A DNA stretch of 52,855 bases from NORP240 sp942492445. GTDB taxonomy: Bacteria; Pseudomonadota; Gammaproteobacteria; Pseudomonadales; Pseudohongiellaceae. This document shows, one piece after another, positions 44,523 to 52,855 of this stretch. The stretch lies in assembly GCA_942492445.1 (NCBI GenBank), contig CALOEW010000056.1:1-52855 (forward strand), read 5' to 3'. A model generated the notes under the pieces. It saw nothing but the letters and a program-made list of their open reading frames with translations, searched no databases and was not told the origin of the DNA. Both the position numbers and the translations under genes were made by a program. The number at the start of each line of letters is the position of its first letter. The first letter of the stretch is position 1.

Positions 44523-45578
44523 ATGAGAATAACGAACGTTCCACAACTAAAGGCGGCGATGGGAAGATTCGCTCTGGGCGTCTCCGCATGCATTGTGATG
44601 ACATCAATTGCTCAGGATTTCCAACCCCATCCATCTACCCAGGATCCTGGCGTCAGGGTTACATTGGACACCCTGACCCGGTGGGAGGACGAGCTTTCCA
44701 ACTGGGGACGGTGGGGAACTGACGATCAGCGCGGCACCCTGAATCTGATCACTCCGGAAAAAACCCGGCAGGCCGCTGCTCTGGTCAAGGAGGGTATTAC
44801 CGTGACCCTGCAGCATTTTGTCATACTTGACAAAGCCATCGACTCCCAGACCTTCGGACCGACTGAACATCGGATGAGCCGCCTGGACCCTGATACCGGG
44901 TTGCCAACATTTGCGCTGGATGAAATCCGTTTTTCCCTCCACGATGGTATGCTTTCGCACCTGGATGCGTTGTGTCACTACCGTACCGAAGTAGACGGCG
45001 AATACATTATTTTCAACGGTTATCCTCAGAACCTTACCGCCCGGGGGTGCGAAGACCTGGCTGTGGATCGAATGGGAACCTCCTACGTAACCCGGGGAGT
45101 TCTTGTGGATATGCCATTGTTGAAAGGTGTCGACTGGCTGGAGCCCAGTACGCCGATTTATGTATCCGATCTGGAAGCCTGGGAGGAATTTGCCGGCGTC
45201 AGAATAGGCAGCGGTGACGTACTGTTTGTCCGCACCGGCCGCTGGGCCCGGCGTGATGCCGAGGGGCCCTGGCGATACGGGCAGGGTGGGGCGGGCCTGC
45301 ACGCTTCAGTACTGCCCTGGCTGCGGGAACGAGATGTGTCCGTCCTTGTGGGTGACGCGGTTAACGATGTACAGCCTTCCGGAGTCGATGGTATCAACCG
45401 CCCCATTCATCAGTTGACGCAGGTGAATATCGGCCTGCCGATCGTGGATAACGGCTACCTCAAGGAGGTGGCGGAAACGGCACGCCGACTGCAGCGTTGG
45501 GAGTTTATGACATCCATACAGATCAATCCGGTACCAGGTGGAACTGCCAGCCCCTTCAATGCACACGCCACATTCTAG
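44523..45578 (+). CDS. Cyclase-family (PF04199) metal-dependent hydrolase, exported
   Basis: A 351-residue member of the cyclase/kynurenine formamidase fold. The metal-binding motif is in MLSHLDALCHYRTEVDGEY, with later GDVLFVRTGRWARR and DAVNDVQPSGVDG segments typical of the longer family branch. A hydrophobic N-terminal stretch (FALGVSACIVMTSIAQ) suggests export. The ATG at 44523 is used because GGGAGG sits nine bases upstream; an in-frame TTG at 44517 is less likely. Substrate unknown. Convergent with the haem-c propeller gene. Confidence 0.83.
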   Translation: MRITNVPQLKAAMGRFALGVSACIVMTSIAQDFQPHPSTQDPGVRVTLDTLTRWEDELSNWGRWGTDDQRGTLNLITPEKTRQAAALVKEGITVTLQHFVILDKAIDSQTFGPTEHRMSRLDPDTGLPTFALDEIRFSLHDGMLSHLDALCHYRTEVDGEYIIFNGYPQNLTARGCEDLAVDRMGTSYVTRGVLVDMPLLKGVDWLEPSTPIYVSDLEAWEEFAGVRIGSGDVLFVRTGRWARRDAEGPWRYGQGGAGLHASVLPWLRERDVSVLVGDAVNDVQPSGVDGINRPIHQLTQVNIGLPIVDNGYLKEVAETARRLQRWEFMTSIQINPVPGGTASPFNAHATF

Positions 45579-45629
45579 CTCCTTCAACAACCACCAGCGG
45601 CAGGTTCCGGTAACGACAGTGCGGAACGG

Positions 45630-45668
45630 GGCCGGGAGGCAGGCTTGACATCGACTGCCTTTCCGGCC
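45630..45668. terminator. Hairpin in the convergent gap after the cyclase gene
   Basis: GGCCGG (45630-45635) and GGCAG (45638-45642) pair with CTGCC (45655-45659) and CCGGCC (45663-45668), giving an 11-bp stem with a small internal loop. No T run follows, so termination is inferred from position between convergent genes. Confidence 0.4.
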
Positions 45669-45688
45669 GCGCTCCGGATTGCCTGTGG

Positions 45689-47887
45689 CTACCGTGCCAG
45701 GGGGTCGGGGCGCATCTGAAAATGGTAGACCTTGCTGGTGGTACCTGCCCCGGTTTCCATGTGAAAGGGAGCTCGGCTCGAAATGGTGGCCCATATCCCC
45801 CGACCACGCCAGCCGGCATCAGGGTCATCGATGCGTCCATCCATCCATTTGGTGTAGAACCCAAGCGGGTATGGCACGATCAGGCGTACCCATTCACCTT
45901 CGTTTAGCGCCAGCAGGGAACCGGACTGATTACCGGTATTGATCGGGGTGTTGTCACCCAGGCCCAAAGTATTGAACTGGTCGACCCAGGTGTAATAACT
46001 TCCTTCCGAGCTGCCGGATTGTTGCAGGTTTTTGAACTGTGGCAGTGGTTCGGTGTGAAAGGTCCAGCCCTCCGGGCAATGCTGTCCGGTTGCTTCAGGC
46101 CCATTCAGAGGCCCGTTGCATTTGCGGCGATCAAAGCTTCCCATGTGTCCGCTAGCCAGGGCGACCCAGGCAACGCCATTCCGATCGATATCCATGCCCC
46201 GGGGGGAAAACCCCTCGATGGCATTGCCGTTTTCGTCCAGTGGCAGCTCGTAGTACTCGGTAATGGCTGTGTGCGTAGGGTCATCGCCCGGCATGATGCG
46301 CACAATGGCACCGGGATAGCTGAGGTTGGAACCCCAGACTGAACCGTCTGGCGCCGGCGCAACGGCATAAAGGCCGGAGTTGATACGCTTGTCGAGATCT
46401 GGATCGACCGGTTCGCCCGGTTCCACGTACGTATCCCGTCGACCATTTCCGTTGGTGTCGAGAATGAACGGAGTCCAACCCTGGGCGGCAATGGCATCAC
46501 CGGTTTCCAGGAACTGGCGAGTATTGAACCAGCCCACCACGGTGCCACCACCGCTGGTCCACAGGGTGTTGTCCGCATCTTCGGCGAACATCAGGTGGTG
46601 CGTGCCAAAGCAGGTATTGATCGGGGTATAGACATCATTTTCGGGATCGTAGACGCCCAGATGGCGACCTGAGGGCCCGAGAGGAAATGCCTGTGCGGAA
46701 GGATGGTCGGAGCCTTCCCGGCAAAAGGCGGGAACGTCACCGGGAGCTCTGGCCCGTGAAGTGATCCACACGCGGCCTTCACTGTCCATCATGGGGTTGT
46801 GAACGGTGGTCGAAGCGTCCCAGATGGCTTCATCACCCCAGTAGGGCGAGGGAGCCATGGGCGGGGAGGGTTCCGGATTGTAACCCGGGTCTTCCGGAAA
46901 CACCGGCACCTGGTCTGTGCTGTGGTCGACCGGGTTCAGCACCGGCAGATAATCGGCGCTTTCTTCCAGGGCCCCATAAATCCTGCCGTAGGAATTAACC
47001 GTCGGGTCGCGTCGATCCGTGGACACCAGATCGTGAAGGTAGGCGGTGGGATCAGCCCAGTCCCATTGGGTTATGACCACGTTACGTTCCAGGCCCTGTG
47101 GCCTTTGAGGTGCAGGAGGCAGTTCCCCATTGGCGATACGGTCAGTCCAGTCCGCATACATTTCCAGCGCCCGGTCTCCCATCCCGGCGAGAATCCGGCT
47201 CATGAACCCGCCGGCCTGGCCCGAACGCACTCTGCGGTTCCAGGCATCGAAGCTGGTTTCAGCATTCGCGAAAAGGTCGGGAAGGGTCCGCGTGGCAGCG
47301 TTCCCCATCTGATGACAGACGACACAGCCGCCGCTGGTGACGCGACGAATGAAATCATCCTGAGTCTGGACTTCGGGTGAAATTCTGTTGCCATCCGGGC
47401 CGGTCCCGGGAAATTCATGGGCTTCCGGTATTTCCAGAAGTGAATACCAGAAACCGGCTGGGTAATATTCCGCTGCGGCGGCGGCGCTGGGCGCGACCTC
47501 GGCTCGCAGGTCGAGGGATTGACCTGGATTAGCCGAAATCCGGGAAGAGTCTACCAGACCATAACCCCGTACCCACACGTCGTAGCTGGCCGCCGGGAGG
47601 TCGGGGATGAGGTAGCGTCCCTGGTCATCGGTGACTACTGTTTTGGAATACAGTGTCGGCAGATCGCCGGTTTCGGCGATTACCCAGACCCCGGCTTCAG
47701 GACCATTGACGCTGGTTACAACGCCCGCGATGGCGTCTTCACCGACGACCACTTCGTTGTCGGTTACCGCCGGTTGGGTAACAGCGGTGGATGCCGTCTG
47801 ACTCCCGGTACCTGGATCTCCACAGGCCGCCAGGACCAGTACAGTCAGGGCAGGTAGGACAAATCGATAGGAACTGACTTCAGACAT
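45689..47887 (-). CDS. Haem-c-containing propeller lipoprotein with carboxypeptidase-regulatory-like domain
   Basis: A 732-residue predicted lipoprotein (lipobox in LPALTVLVLAACGDP). After an acidic linker comes a carboxypeptidase-regulatory-like beta domain (IAGVVTSVNGPEAGVWVIAE). It is followed by one cytochrome c haem site CVVCH in RVTSGGCVVCHQMGNAA. A large beta-propeller of the streptogramin-lyase type then has blades such as NPMMDSEGRVWITSRARA, AEDADNTLWTSGGG and DIDRNGVAWVALASGHMG. A periplasmic or outer-membrane redox or binding role is likely, but no substrate can be named. The ATG at 47887 has GAGG upstream. Confidence 0.8.
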   Translation of the reverse strand: MSEVSSYRFVLPALTVLVLAACGDPGTGSQTASTAVTQPAVTDNEVVVGEDAIAGVVTSVNGPEAGVWVIAETGDLPTLYSKTVVTDDQGRYLIPDLPAASYDVWVRGYGLVDSSRISANPGQSLDLRAEVAPSAAAAAEYYPAGFWYSLLEIPEAHEFPGTGPDGNRISPEVQTQDDFIRRVTSGGCVVCHQMGNAATRTLPDLFANAETSFDAWNRRVRSGQAGGFMSRILAGMGDRALEMYADWTDRIANGELPPAPQRPQGLERNVVITQWDWADPTAYLHDLVSTDRRDPTVNSYGRIYGALEESADYLPVLNPVDHSTDQVPVFPEDPGYNPEPSPPMAPSPYWGDEAIWDASTTVHNPMMDSEGRVWITSRARAPGDVPAFCREGSDHPSAQAFPLGPSGRHLGVYDPENDVYTPINTCFGTHHLMFAEDADNTLWTSGGGTVVGWFNTRQFLETGDAIAAQGWTPFILDTNGNGRRDTYVEPGEPVDPDLDKRINSGLYAVAPAPDGSVWGSNLSYPGAIVRIMPGDDPTHTAITEYYELPLDENGNAIEGFSPRGMDIDRNGVAWVALASGHMGSFDRRKCNGPLNGPEATGQHCPEGWTFHTEPLPQFKNLQQSGSSEGSYYTWVDQFNTLGLGDNTPINTGNQSGSLLALNEGEWVRLIVPYPLGFYTKWMDGRIDDPDAGWRGRGIWATISSRAPFHMETGAGTTSKVYHFQMRPDPLAR

Positions 47888-48101
47888 CGTAACCTCGTTA
47901 TTCTTGGAGTGACTGAACACTACACTCTACTTTGAACGGATTGTGGTCGCAATGGCAGTAGTGGGCAAACGGATTCAGCCAGGCGGTGAACTGCTGGTAT
48001 TACCGGCTAAGCGGTAGGATAATGCCTGGCGGCGAAGTCTCCAGGCGGGTCCCGGGGCCGCCGCCGGCCGGATTTCGGTCTTGCACTCAAGCAGGTAGCC
48101 T

Positions 48102-49241
48102 ATGCTGTCGATGCCAATTACATCAACACCGCCCGCCGCAGCCTCCGACGCCAGGATCCGTGCCGCCCGCATGGAGGATCTGCCACGTCTCTACGCGCTG
48201 GAAGAGGCAACCTTTGAAACCGACCGTCTGAGCCGCCGCCGTATGCAACACTGGATTCGGGCGGACAATGGAATACTGCTGCTGGCGGAGCAGCAGGGAA
48301 AGCTGTTGGGTTATTGCCTGGCATTGTTGCACCGCGGTACCCGGCTGGCGCGACTCTACTCTCTGGCAGTGAGCCCGGAAGCGCGGGGCCGGGGTATTGC
48401 CATGGAGTTGATGGCTCGAATGGAAAAGCTGGCGGTGGCGCGCGGTAAACTTTTCATGCGACTGGAGGTTGCCAAAGATAACGACGCAGCGATTCTGCTC
48501 TACCAGAAACTAGGGTTTGCAGCATTTGGCACGTTCGAAGATTATTACGAGGATCACCGCGACGCGTTGCGAATGCAGAAAAGAATTCGCTATCTGGGGG
48601 AAAACCTTCGTCGTCAGGATGTGCCCTGGTATCAACAGACGACCGGTTTTACCTGTGGTCCGGCAGCGCTGATGATGGCTATGGCTGCGCTGGACAGGAG
48701 TTTCCGGCCAGGTCTTGAACTGGAACTGGACATCTGGCGGGAAGCGACCACTATCTTTATGACTGCCGGACATGGCGGATGCCATCCCATAGGGCTGGCC
48801 CTGGCTGCGCGCAGCCGTGGCTTCAGCGCCAGTGTAATGATCAATAACACCGAACCGCTGTTCGTAGAGGGCGTGAGAACCGCAGAGAAAAAACTTGTCC
48901 TGACAGTGGTCCACAAACATTTTGTTGAACAGGCAAAGCAGTCAGGGGTGCCTGTCATTCATGCCAGTATCACCCAGAAACAGCTTGAACAGTTCCTGGA
49001 CGAAGGCGCACTGGTGCTGATGCTGATCAGCACTTACCGCATGGATTCCAGAAAGGCGCCTCACTGGGTTGCGGTGACAGCCATGGACGACGAATGTCTC
49101 TATGTACATGACCCGGATCCAATAGAGGGTGAGCAGAGCGACCTGGACTGTCAGTACCTGCCAATACTACGCAGCGACTTCGACCGGATGAGTGTCTTCG
49201 GCAGAAATCATCTGCGTACTGCCGTTATCGTAAAGAAATAA
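48102..49241 (+). CDS. GNAT acetyltransferase fused to a C39-like cysteine peptidase domain
   Basis: A 379-residue fusion. Residues 15-160 form a GNAT domain with the acetyl-CoA loop LYSLAVSPEARGRGIAMELM and the VAKDNDAAILLYQKLGFAAF helix. Residues 170-379 form a papain-like C39 domain with the catalytic cysteine in YQQTTGFTCGPAALMMAM, a histidine in KAPHWVAVTAMDD, and a following VHDPDP. In related genomes this fusion is found near RimK-type ligases, and one lies 4.5 kb away here. Function is not established; peptide modification is plausible. The ATG at 48102 could alternatively be 48111. Confidence 0.87.
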   Translation: MLSMPITSTPPAAASDARIRAARMEDLPRLYALEEATFETDRLSRRRMQHWIRADNGILLLAEQQGKLLGYCLALLHRGTRLARLYSLAVSPEARGRGIAMELMARMEKLAVARGKLFMRLEVAKDNDAAILLYQKLGFAAFGTFEDYYEDHRDALRMQKRIRYLGENLRRQDVPWYQQTTGFTCGPAALMMAMAALDRSFRPGLELELDIWREATTIFMTAGHGGCHPIGLALAARSRGFSASVMINNTEPLFVEGVRTAEKKLVLTVVHKHFVEQAKQSGVPVIHASITQKQLEQFLDEGALVLMLISTYRMDSRKAPHWVAVTAMDDECLYVHDPDPIEGEQSDLDCQYLPILRSDFDRMSVFGRNHLRTAVIVKK

Positions 49242-49343
49242 AACGCAAGTCTACCGGATTGTCCGGCGAAATTGCCTTCGGAAGGTGACGCTCCCGGAGG
49301 GACCTCTTACCGCGTCTCACAACACCAACGCTGACAGCAGCGC

Positions 49344-50576
49344 TCACATTCCAGGTGCTGCTCCGCCGGTCCGCAGCAGTTCAGCGTGGCTTTTCTCTTC
49401 AATCGGCCAATGAAGCAGCGCCGCAGCGACCCCCAGAATGATACCGGCGGTCCAGATTCCGTCGTAATTACCAGTGCGTTCGTAAAGCCAGCCACCCAGC
49501 CAGACCCCGCTGAAACTGCCGATCTGGTGGCTCAGGAACACGATCCCGTAAAGAAATGTCATGTAACGGGTACCGAAAAACAGTGCCACCAGGCCGGAAG
49601 TGGGTGGTACCGTGGCCAGCCACAGGAAGCCCATTGCCGCGCTGAAAAGTAGAATGCCGGGAATGGAAACCGGGGCCACCAGGAATACAGCGATAATGAC
49701 GGCACGACCCATATAGATAGCGGCGAGCAGTTTGCGCATGGAACGATGTCCGCAGAGCTTCCCGGAATAGTAGGAACCGAAGACATTGCATAAACCGATC
49801 AGGCTGATGCTCCAGGCGCCCATGGAAACAGGAAAGCCAAGATCTGCCACGTAGCCTGGCATGTGCACAGTGATGAAGGCGACATGAAAACCACACACGA
49901 AAAATCCAAAGACCAGAAGAGAGTAGGAGCGTGCCTGGAACGCATTGCTTGCAATTTGAGCAAGGCTGGTTTCGAATTCGGCATTTCCCACTTCATCCTG
50001 CGGGCCGCCATATCGTGCCAGGGGAATCGAAAACAGCACCATCAGGAACGCTGATGCGCCGAGTAACTGCAGTGCCTGGAACCAGCCGACTGAATCGACC
50101 AGCACCTGCATTACCGGGACAACCAGAAACTGGCCCATGCTGCCAGCAGCAGTTCCCACACCCAGCGCCCAGCCGCGGCGCTCCGCTGGAACCGCTCGGG
50201 CTATGGCAGGAAGAACTATGCCGAAAGAGGTGCCTGAAATGCCGGCTCCTACCATCAGGCCGGCAGTGGATATCACTTGAAGTTCCGTGGTGGACGAAGC
50301 CATGAAGACCATGCCCAGTCCGTAAAGCAGGACACCACCCAGCAGGACTTTCAAATTACCGTATCGGTCCGCCAGACCGCCGGCAATGACCGCAAAGACT
50401 CCCCAGGAAAGGTTCTGAATGCCGAGGGCCAGCGCCAGCACGTCGCGTCCCCAGCCGTTTGTCTCAGACATCGGCTGCATGAAAAGTCCGAAACCTGCAC
50501 GATAGCCGAATGACAGCATCAGCAGCAGACAACCGCTGATCAATACCGGCAGATAAGGACGGGAACATTGCTTCAT
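49344..50576 (-). CDS. Major facilitator superfamily transporter
   Basis: A 410-residue membrane protein with twelve predicted helices. Signature segments include the loop GGLADRYGNLKVLLGG after the second helix, GAGISGTSFGIVLPAIARAV in the first half, and SGKLCGHRSMRKLLAAIYMG in the second. The overall sequence resembles monocarboxylate/oxalate:formate-type carriers of the family. The start is the ATG at 50576; upstream codons to 50768 are not transporter-like. Substrate unknown. Divergent from the transglutaminase gene. Confidence 0.87.
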   Translation of the reverse strand: MKQCSRPYLPVLISGCLLLMLSFGYRAGFGLFMQPMSETNGWGRDVLALALGIQNLSWGVFAVIAGGLADRYGNLKVLLGGVLLYGLGMVFMASSTTELQVISTAGLMVGAGISGTSFGIVLPAIARAVPAERRGWALGVGTAAGSMGQFLVVPVMQVLVDSVGWFQALQLLGASAFLMVLFSIPLARYGGPQDEVGNAEFETSLAQIASNAFQARSYSLLVFGFFVCGFHVAFITVHMPGYVADLGFPVSMGAWSISLIGLCNVFGSYYSGKLCGHRSMRKLLAAIYMGRAVIIAVFLVAPVSIPGILLFSAAMGFLWLATVPPTSGLVALFFGTRYMTFLYGIVFLSHQIGSFSGVWLGGWLYERTGNYDGIWTAGIILGVAAALLHWPIEEKSHAELLRTGGAAPGM

Positions 50577-50770
50577 GAGTGGTAACCTGTTCTTATAGAG
50601 ACCGATCCAAAATTGCCGCCATAATGCTTTCCTGATTGAGGATCGGTTAGAAGTATGACAAAAAAGCCAGAAGGCGGAAACGTAAAGCGCTTTCTCGAAA
50701 CTGTTACAGGGGGATGATATGCTCTCCGGACTTGTAAACAACAAGTGGCCCCGGGGAACGAAAACCATTT

Positions 50771-52855
50771 ATGACCATACGTGTAGCTTTACGCCATAAA
50801 ACAATCTATCGATTCGACCGTGTCGTCGAAATTTTGCCACATGTAATCCGGTTGCGGCCGGCTCCTCATTGTCGTACGCCTATTCACGGTTATTCCCTGA
50901 AGGTTGGACCAAAAGAACATTTTATCAACTGGCAGCAAGACCCGTTTTCCAATCACCTGGCCCGGGTAGTATTTCCGGAAAGGGCCAACGAGCTTTCGCT
51001 GGATGTTGAAGTGATAGCCGATATGACAGTGATTAATCCTTTTGATTTTTTTCTCGAGGAAAGTGCTGAAAATTACCCGTTCAAATATGAAGATCAATTA
51101 AAAAGAGACTTGGCGCCTTATCTTGTAGTGTCAGAAAAAGGCCCAAGGCTGCAGGCCTGGCTTGAAAATGTGAATCGCACAAAGACCCCGATAGTAAACT
51201 TTCTGGTCAGCCTCAATGCGGAATTGCAGAAGCAGATTGGCTACCTGATCCGCATGGAGCCCGGTGTACAATCCTGTGAACAGACTCTTGAAAATGGCAC
51301 TGGTTCCTGTCGGGACACAGCATGGCTGCTGGTGCAGATACTGAGACACCTGGGATTGGCGGCACGCTTTGTGTCCGGATATCTGGTGCAACTTACCGCG
51401 GACGTGAAGGCGCTGGAAGGACCTTCGGGGCCTGAGGCGGACTTCACAGATCTGCATGCCTGGGCCGAGGTTTTCGTTCCCGGCGCCGGGTGGCTGGGGC
51501 TTGATCCTACGTCGGGGTTGTTTGCGGCCGAAGGACATATTCCGCTTGCGTGCACACCGGATCCCGTCAGTGCCGCGCCGGTCACCGGAGCGACAGGAGT
51601 GTGCAAGGTCGAATTCGAATACGAGAACAGGGTGACTCGCATCCATGAAGACCCTCGTGTTACCAAGCCGTTCAACAGTGGCCAGTGGTTGAACATCGAT
51701 GCACTGGGCAAGAAAGTCGACCGGGAGCTGAAAAAGCATAAGATAAATCTCACAATGGGTGGCGAGCCCACATTCGTGTCGATCGATGACATGGAAAGTG
51801 CACAGTGGAATACAGCGGCATTGGGCGACGACAAGCGCCGATTGGCAGGTTCACTGCTGCAGACGCTGGCGAAGGAATTCACGAGGGGGGCTGTCACCCA
51901 TTTCGGCCAGGGGAAATGGTACCCGGGTGAGCAGATTCCACGCTGGGCACTTGGGCTGTTCTGGCGTGAGGACAGGGAGCCGCTGTGGCGCAATGCCCGC
52001 CTTCTTGCCGATGAAACAAAGCCTGGTAAGTCAAAGGAGTCGGACGCCACCGAGTTTATGAAAACCCTCGTGGGCAATCTGGGTGTCGCTCAGGAATTCA
52101 TTGTTCCTGCATATGAGGATCGATTGCACTACCTTAATATCGAGGGGTCCCTGCCTGCCAATGTGGAGATCGAGGACAACAAACTGCCGGATCCACTCGA
52201 GCGTAAACGAGTGCGCAAAGTTTTTGCGCAGGGCCTGGACAAGGTTATTGGCTACGTGCTTCCACTGGCCTGGCTGGACAATGGCAAGCGCAAGGGCTGG
52301 TACAGTTGCCAGTGGTATTTTCGACGCGAGGTGATGTATCTGACCCCGGGCGATTCGCCCATGGGCTATCGACTTCCGTTGAACAGCATCCCCTGGGTGC
52401 CCCCCGAGAAGAAGCAGCAGCAGTACCCGAAGGATCCATTTGCCGAAGACGAGTCACTGGAGATTTCCAGCATGGAACCCGGCGACGACAGCCAGGATAT
52501 CGACACTATATTTCACACTGCACTTTGCGTTGAAGTCCGCAATGGACACCTCTATGTATTTCTTCCTCCTCTGGAACGTCTGGCACACTTCGTCGCCTTG
52601 TTGCATGCGGTTGAAAAGGCAGCCGGGGCTCAGAAAATCCCGGTGATGCTGGAAGGTTACGAGCCGCCCCGTGACGCACGCCTTAGAAAGCTGATGATCA
52701 CTCCGGATCCAGGTGTCATTGAGGTCAATATCCACCCTGCCCACGATTGGAAGGAACTGACTTCCATTACCGAAAAACTGTACGAAGCAGCCCGGCAGTG
52801 TCGTCTCGGCACCGAGAAATTCATGCTGGATGGCAAACATACCGGCACCGGTGGC
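50771..52855 (+). CDS. Transglutaminase-like protein with DUF2126 domain, C-terminally truncated by the window
   Basis: The frame is open from the ATG at 50771 to the window end, giving 695 residues with no stop. The N-terminal bacterial transglutaminase domain (MTIRVALRHKTIYRFDRVVE) has the triad Cys180 in NGTGSCRDTAWLLVQIL, His229 in TDLHAWAEVFVPG and Asp245 in LGLDPTSGL. From about residue 320 the DUF2126 region begins (INLTMGGEPTFVSIDD, FGQGKWYPGEQIPRWALGLF). Such proteins are about 1,100 residues and usually sit with ATP-grasp/alpha-E genes; a peptide-bond-forming or cleaving role is inferred. The rest lies beyond the right edge. Confidence 0.93.
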   Translation, partial: MTIRVALRHKTIYRFDRVVEILPHVIRLRPAPHCRTPIHGYSLKVGPKEHFINWQQDPFSNHLARVVFPERANELSLDVEVIADMTVINPFDFFLEESAENYPFKYEDQLKRDLAPYLVVSEKGPRLQAWLENVNRTKTPIVNFLVSLNAELQKQIGYLIRMEPGVQSCEQTLENGTGSCRDTAWLLVQILRHLGLAARFVSGYLVQLTADVKALEGPSGPEADFTDLHAWAEVFVPGAGWLGLDPTSGLFAAEGHIPLACTPDPVSAAPVTGATGVCKVEFEYENRVTRIHEDPRVTKPFNSGQWLNIDALGKKVDRELKKHKINLTMGGEPTFVSIDDMESAQWNTAALGDDKRRLAGSLLQTLAKEFTRGAVTHFGQGKWYPGEQIPRWALGLFWREDREPLWRNARLLADETKPGKSKESDATEFMKTLVGNLGVAQEFIVPAYEDRLHYLNIEGSLPANVEIEDNKLPDPLERKRVRKVFAQGLDKVIGYVLPLAWLDNGKRKGWYSCQWYFRREVMYLTPGDSPMGYRLPLNSIPWVPPEKKQQQYPKDPFAEDESLEISSMEPGDDSQDIDTIFHTALCVEVRNGHLYVFLPPLERLAHFVALLHAVEKAAGAQKIPVMLEGYEPPRDARLRKLMITPDPGVIEVNIHPAHDWKELTSITEKLYEAARQCRLGTEKFMLDGKHTGTGG

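Overview
The window reads as a chromosomal segment of a moderately GC-rich gammaproteobacterium, probably a free-living aerobic (marine-type) one. The left 12.5 kb keeps the gene order known from Pseudomonas and its relatives: gatB-gatA-gatC on the minus strand, then mreB-mreC-mreD-maf-rng-yhdP-nitrilase on the plus strand (tRNA amidation, cell shape, nucleotide housecleaning, RNA processing, envelope lipid transport). The tldD gene that often closes this block is absent; a DUF445 membrane protein follows instead. No rRNA, tRNA, CRISPR array, prophage or classical insertion sequence was seen.

Region by region: 12.5-14.8 kb holds DUF445, a TetR regulator and an orphan ExbD closed by a clear terminator. 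14.9-18.1 kb holds an aldolase/short-chain dehydrogenase fusion directly upstream of mtnA, which together look like a 5-methylthioribose salvage route of the DHAP-shunt type. 18.2-24.5 kb holds HinT, glutaminyl cyclase, YjbQ, a lipoprotein metallopeptidase, an NHL propeller, a histone-deacetylase-like hydrolase, a GNAT gene broken by a 220-bp insertion, and a coiled-coil protein. 24.7-27.6 kb holds an exported protein of unknown function, a persulfide dioxygenase-rhodanese fusion and a membrane protein. 28.3-30.6 kb is an OpuC-type osmolyte ABC transporter with a fused permease/binding protein. 30.7-34.0 kb is a pair, an LtaS-like phosphoglycerol transferase and a glycerophosphodiesterase, that share a C-terminal domain. 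34.2-41.3 kb holds pcm, a secreted protein, a LonB-like protease and an OatA-like acyltransferase. 41.7-44.2 kb is a RimB-RimK-M14 hydrolase operon. 44.5-50.6 kb holds a cyclase-family protein, a haem-c propeller lipoprotein, a GNAT/C39 protein and an MFS transporter. The window ends inside a transglutaminase/DUF2126 protein that runs off the right edge.

Two themes cut across the genes. First, three genes (mreC, rng and the acyltransferase) carry a +1 frameshift, each explained by one surplus G in a short G run; mreC probably has two. Removing one G per site restores full-length proteins, so these are more likely sequencing or assembly errors than real pseudogenes. Second, the intergenic DNA carries at least two dispersed repeat families not explained by any gene. 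One is a ~54-bp nested palindrome (four full copies and several halves). The other is a ~110-bp repeat (three copies). They are concentrated in two repeat islands at 27.6-28.1 kb and 34.9-35.4 kb. The 220-bp insertion in the GNAT gene, flanked by a 9-bp direct repeat and containing an extreme G-rich tract and a hairpin, is the oddest single object in the window.
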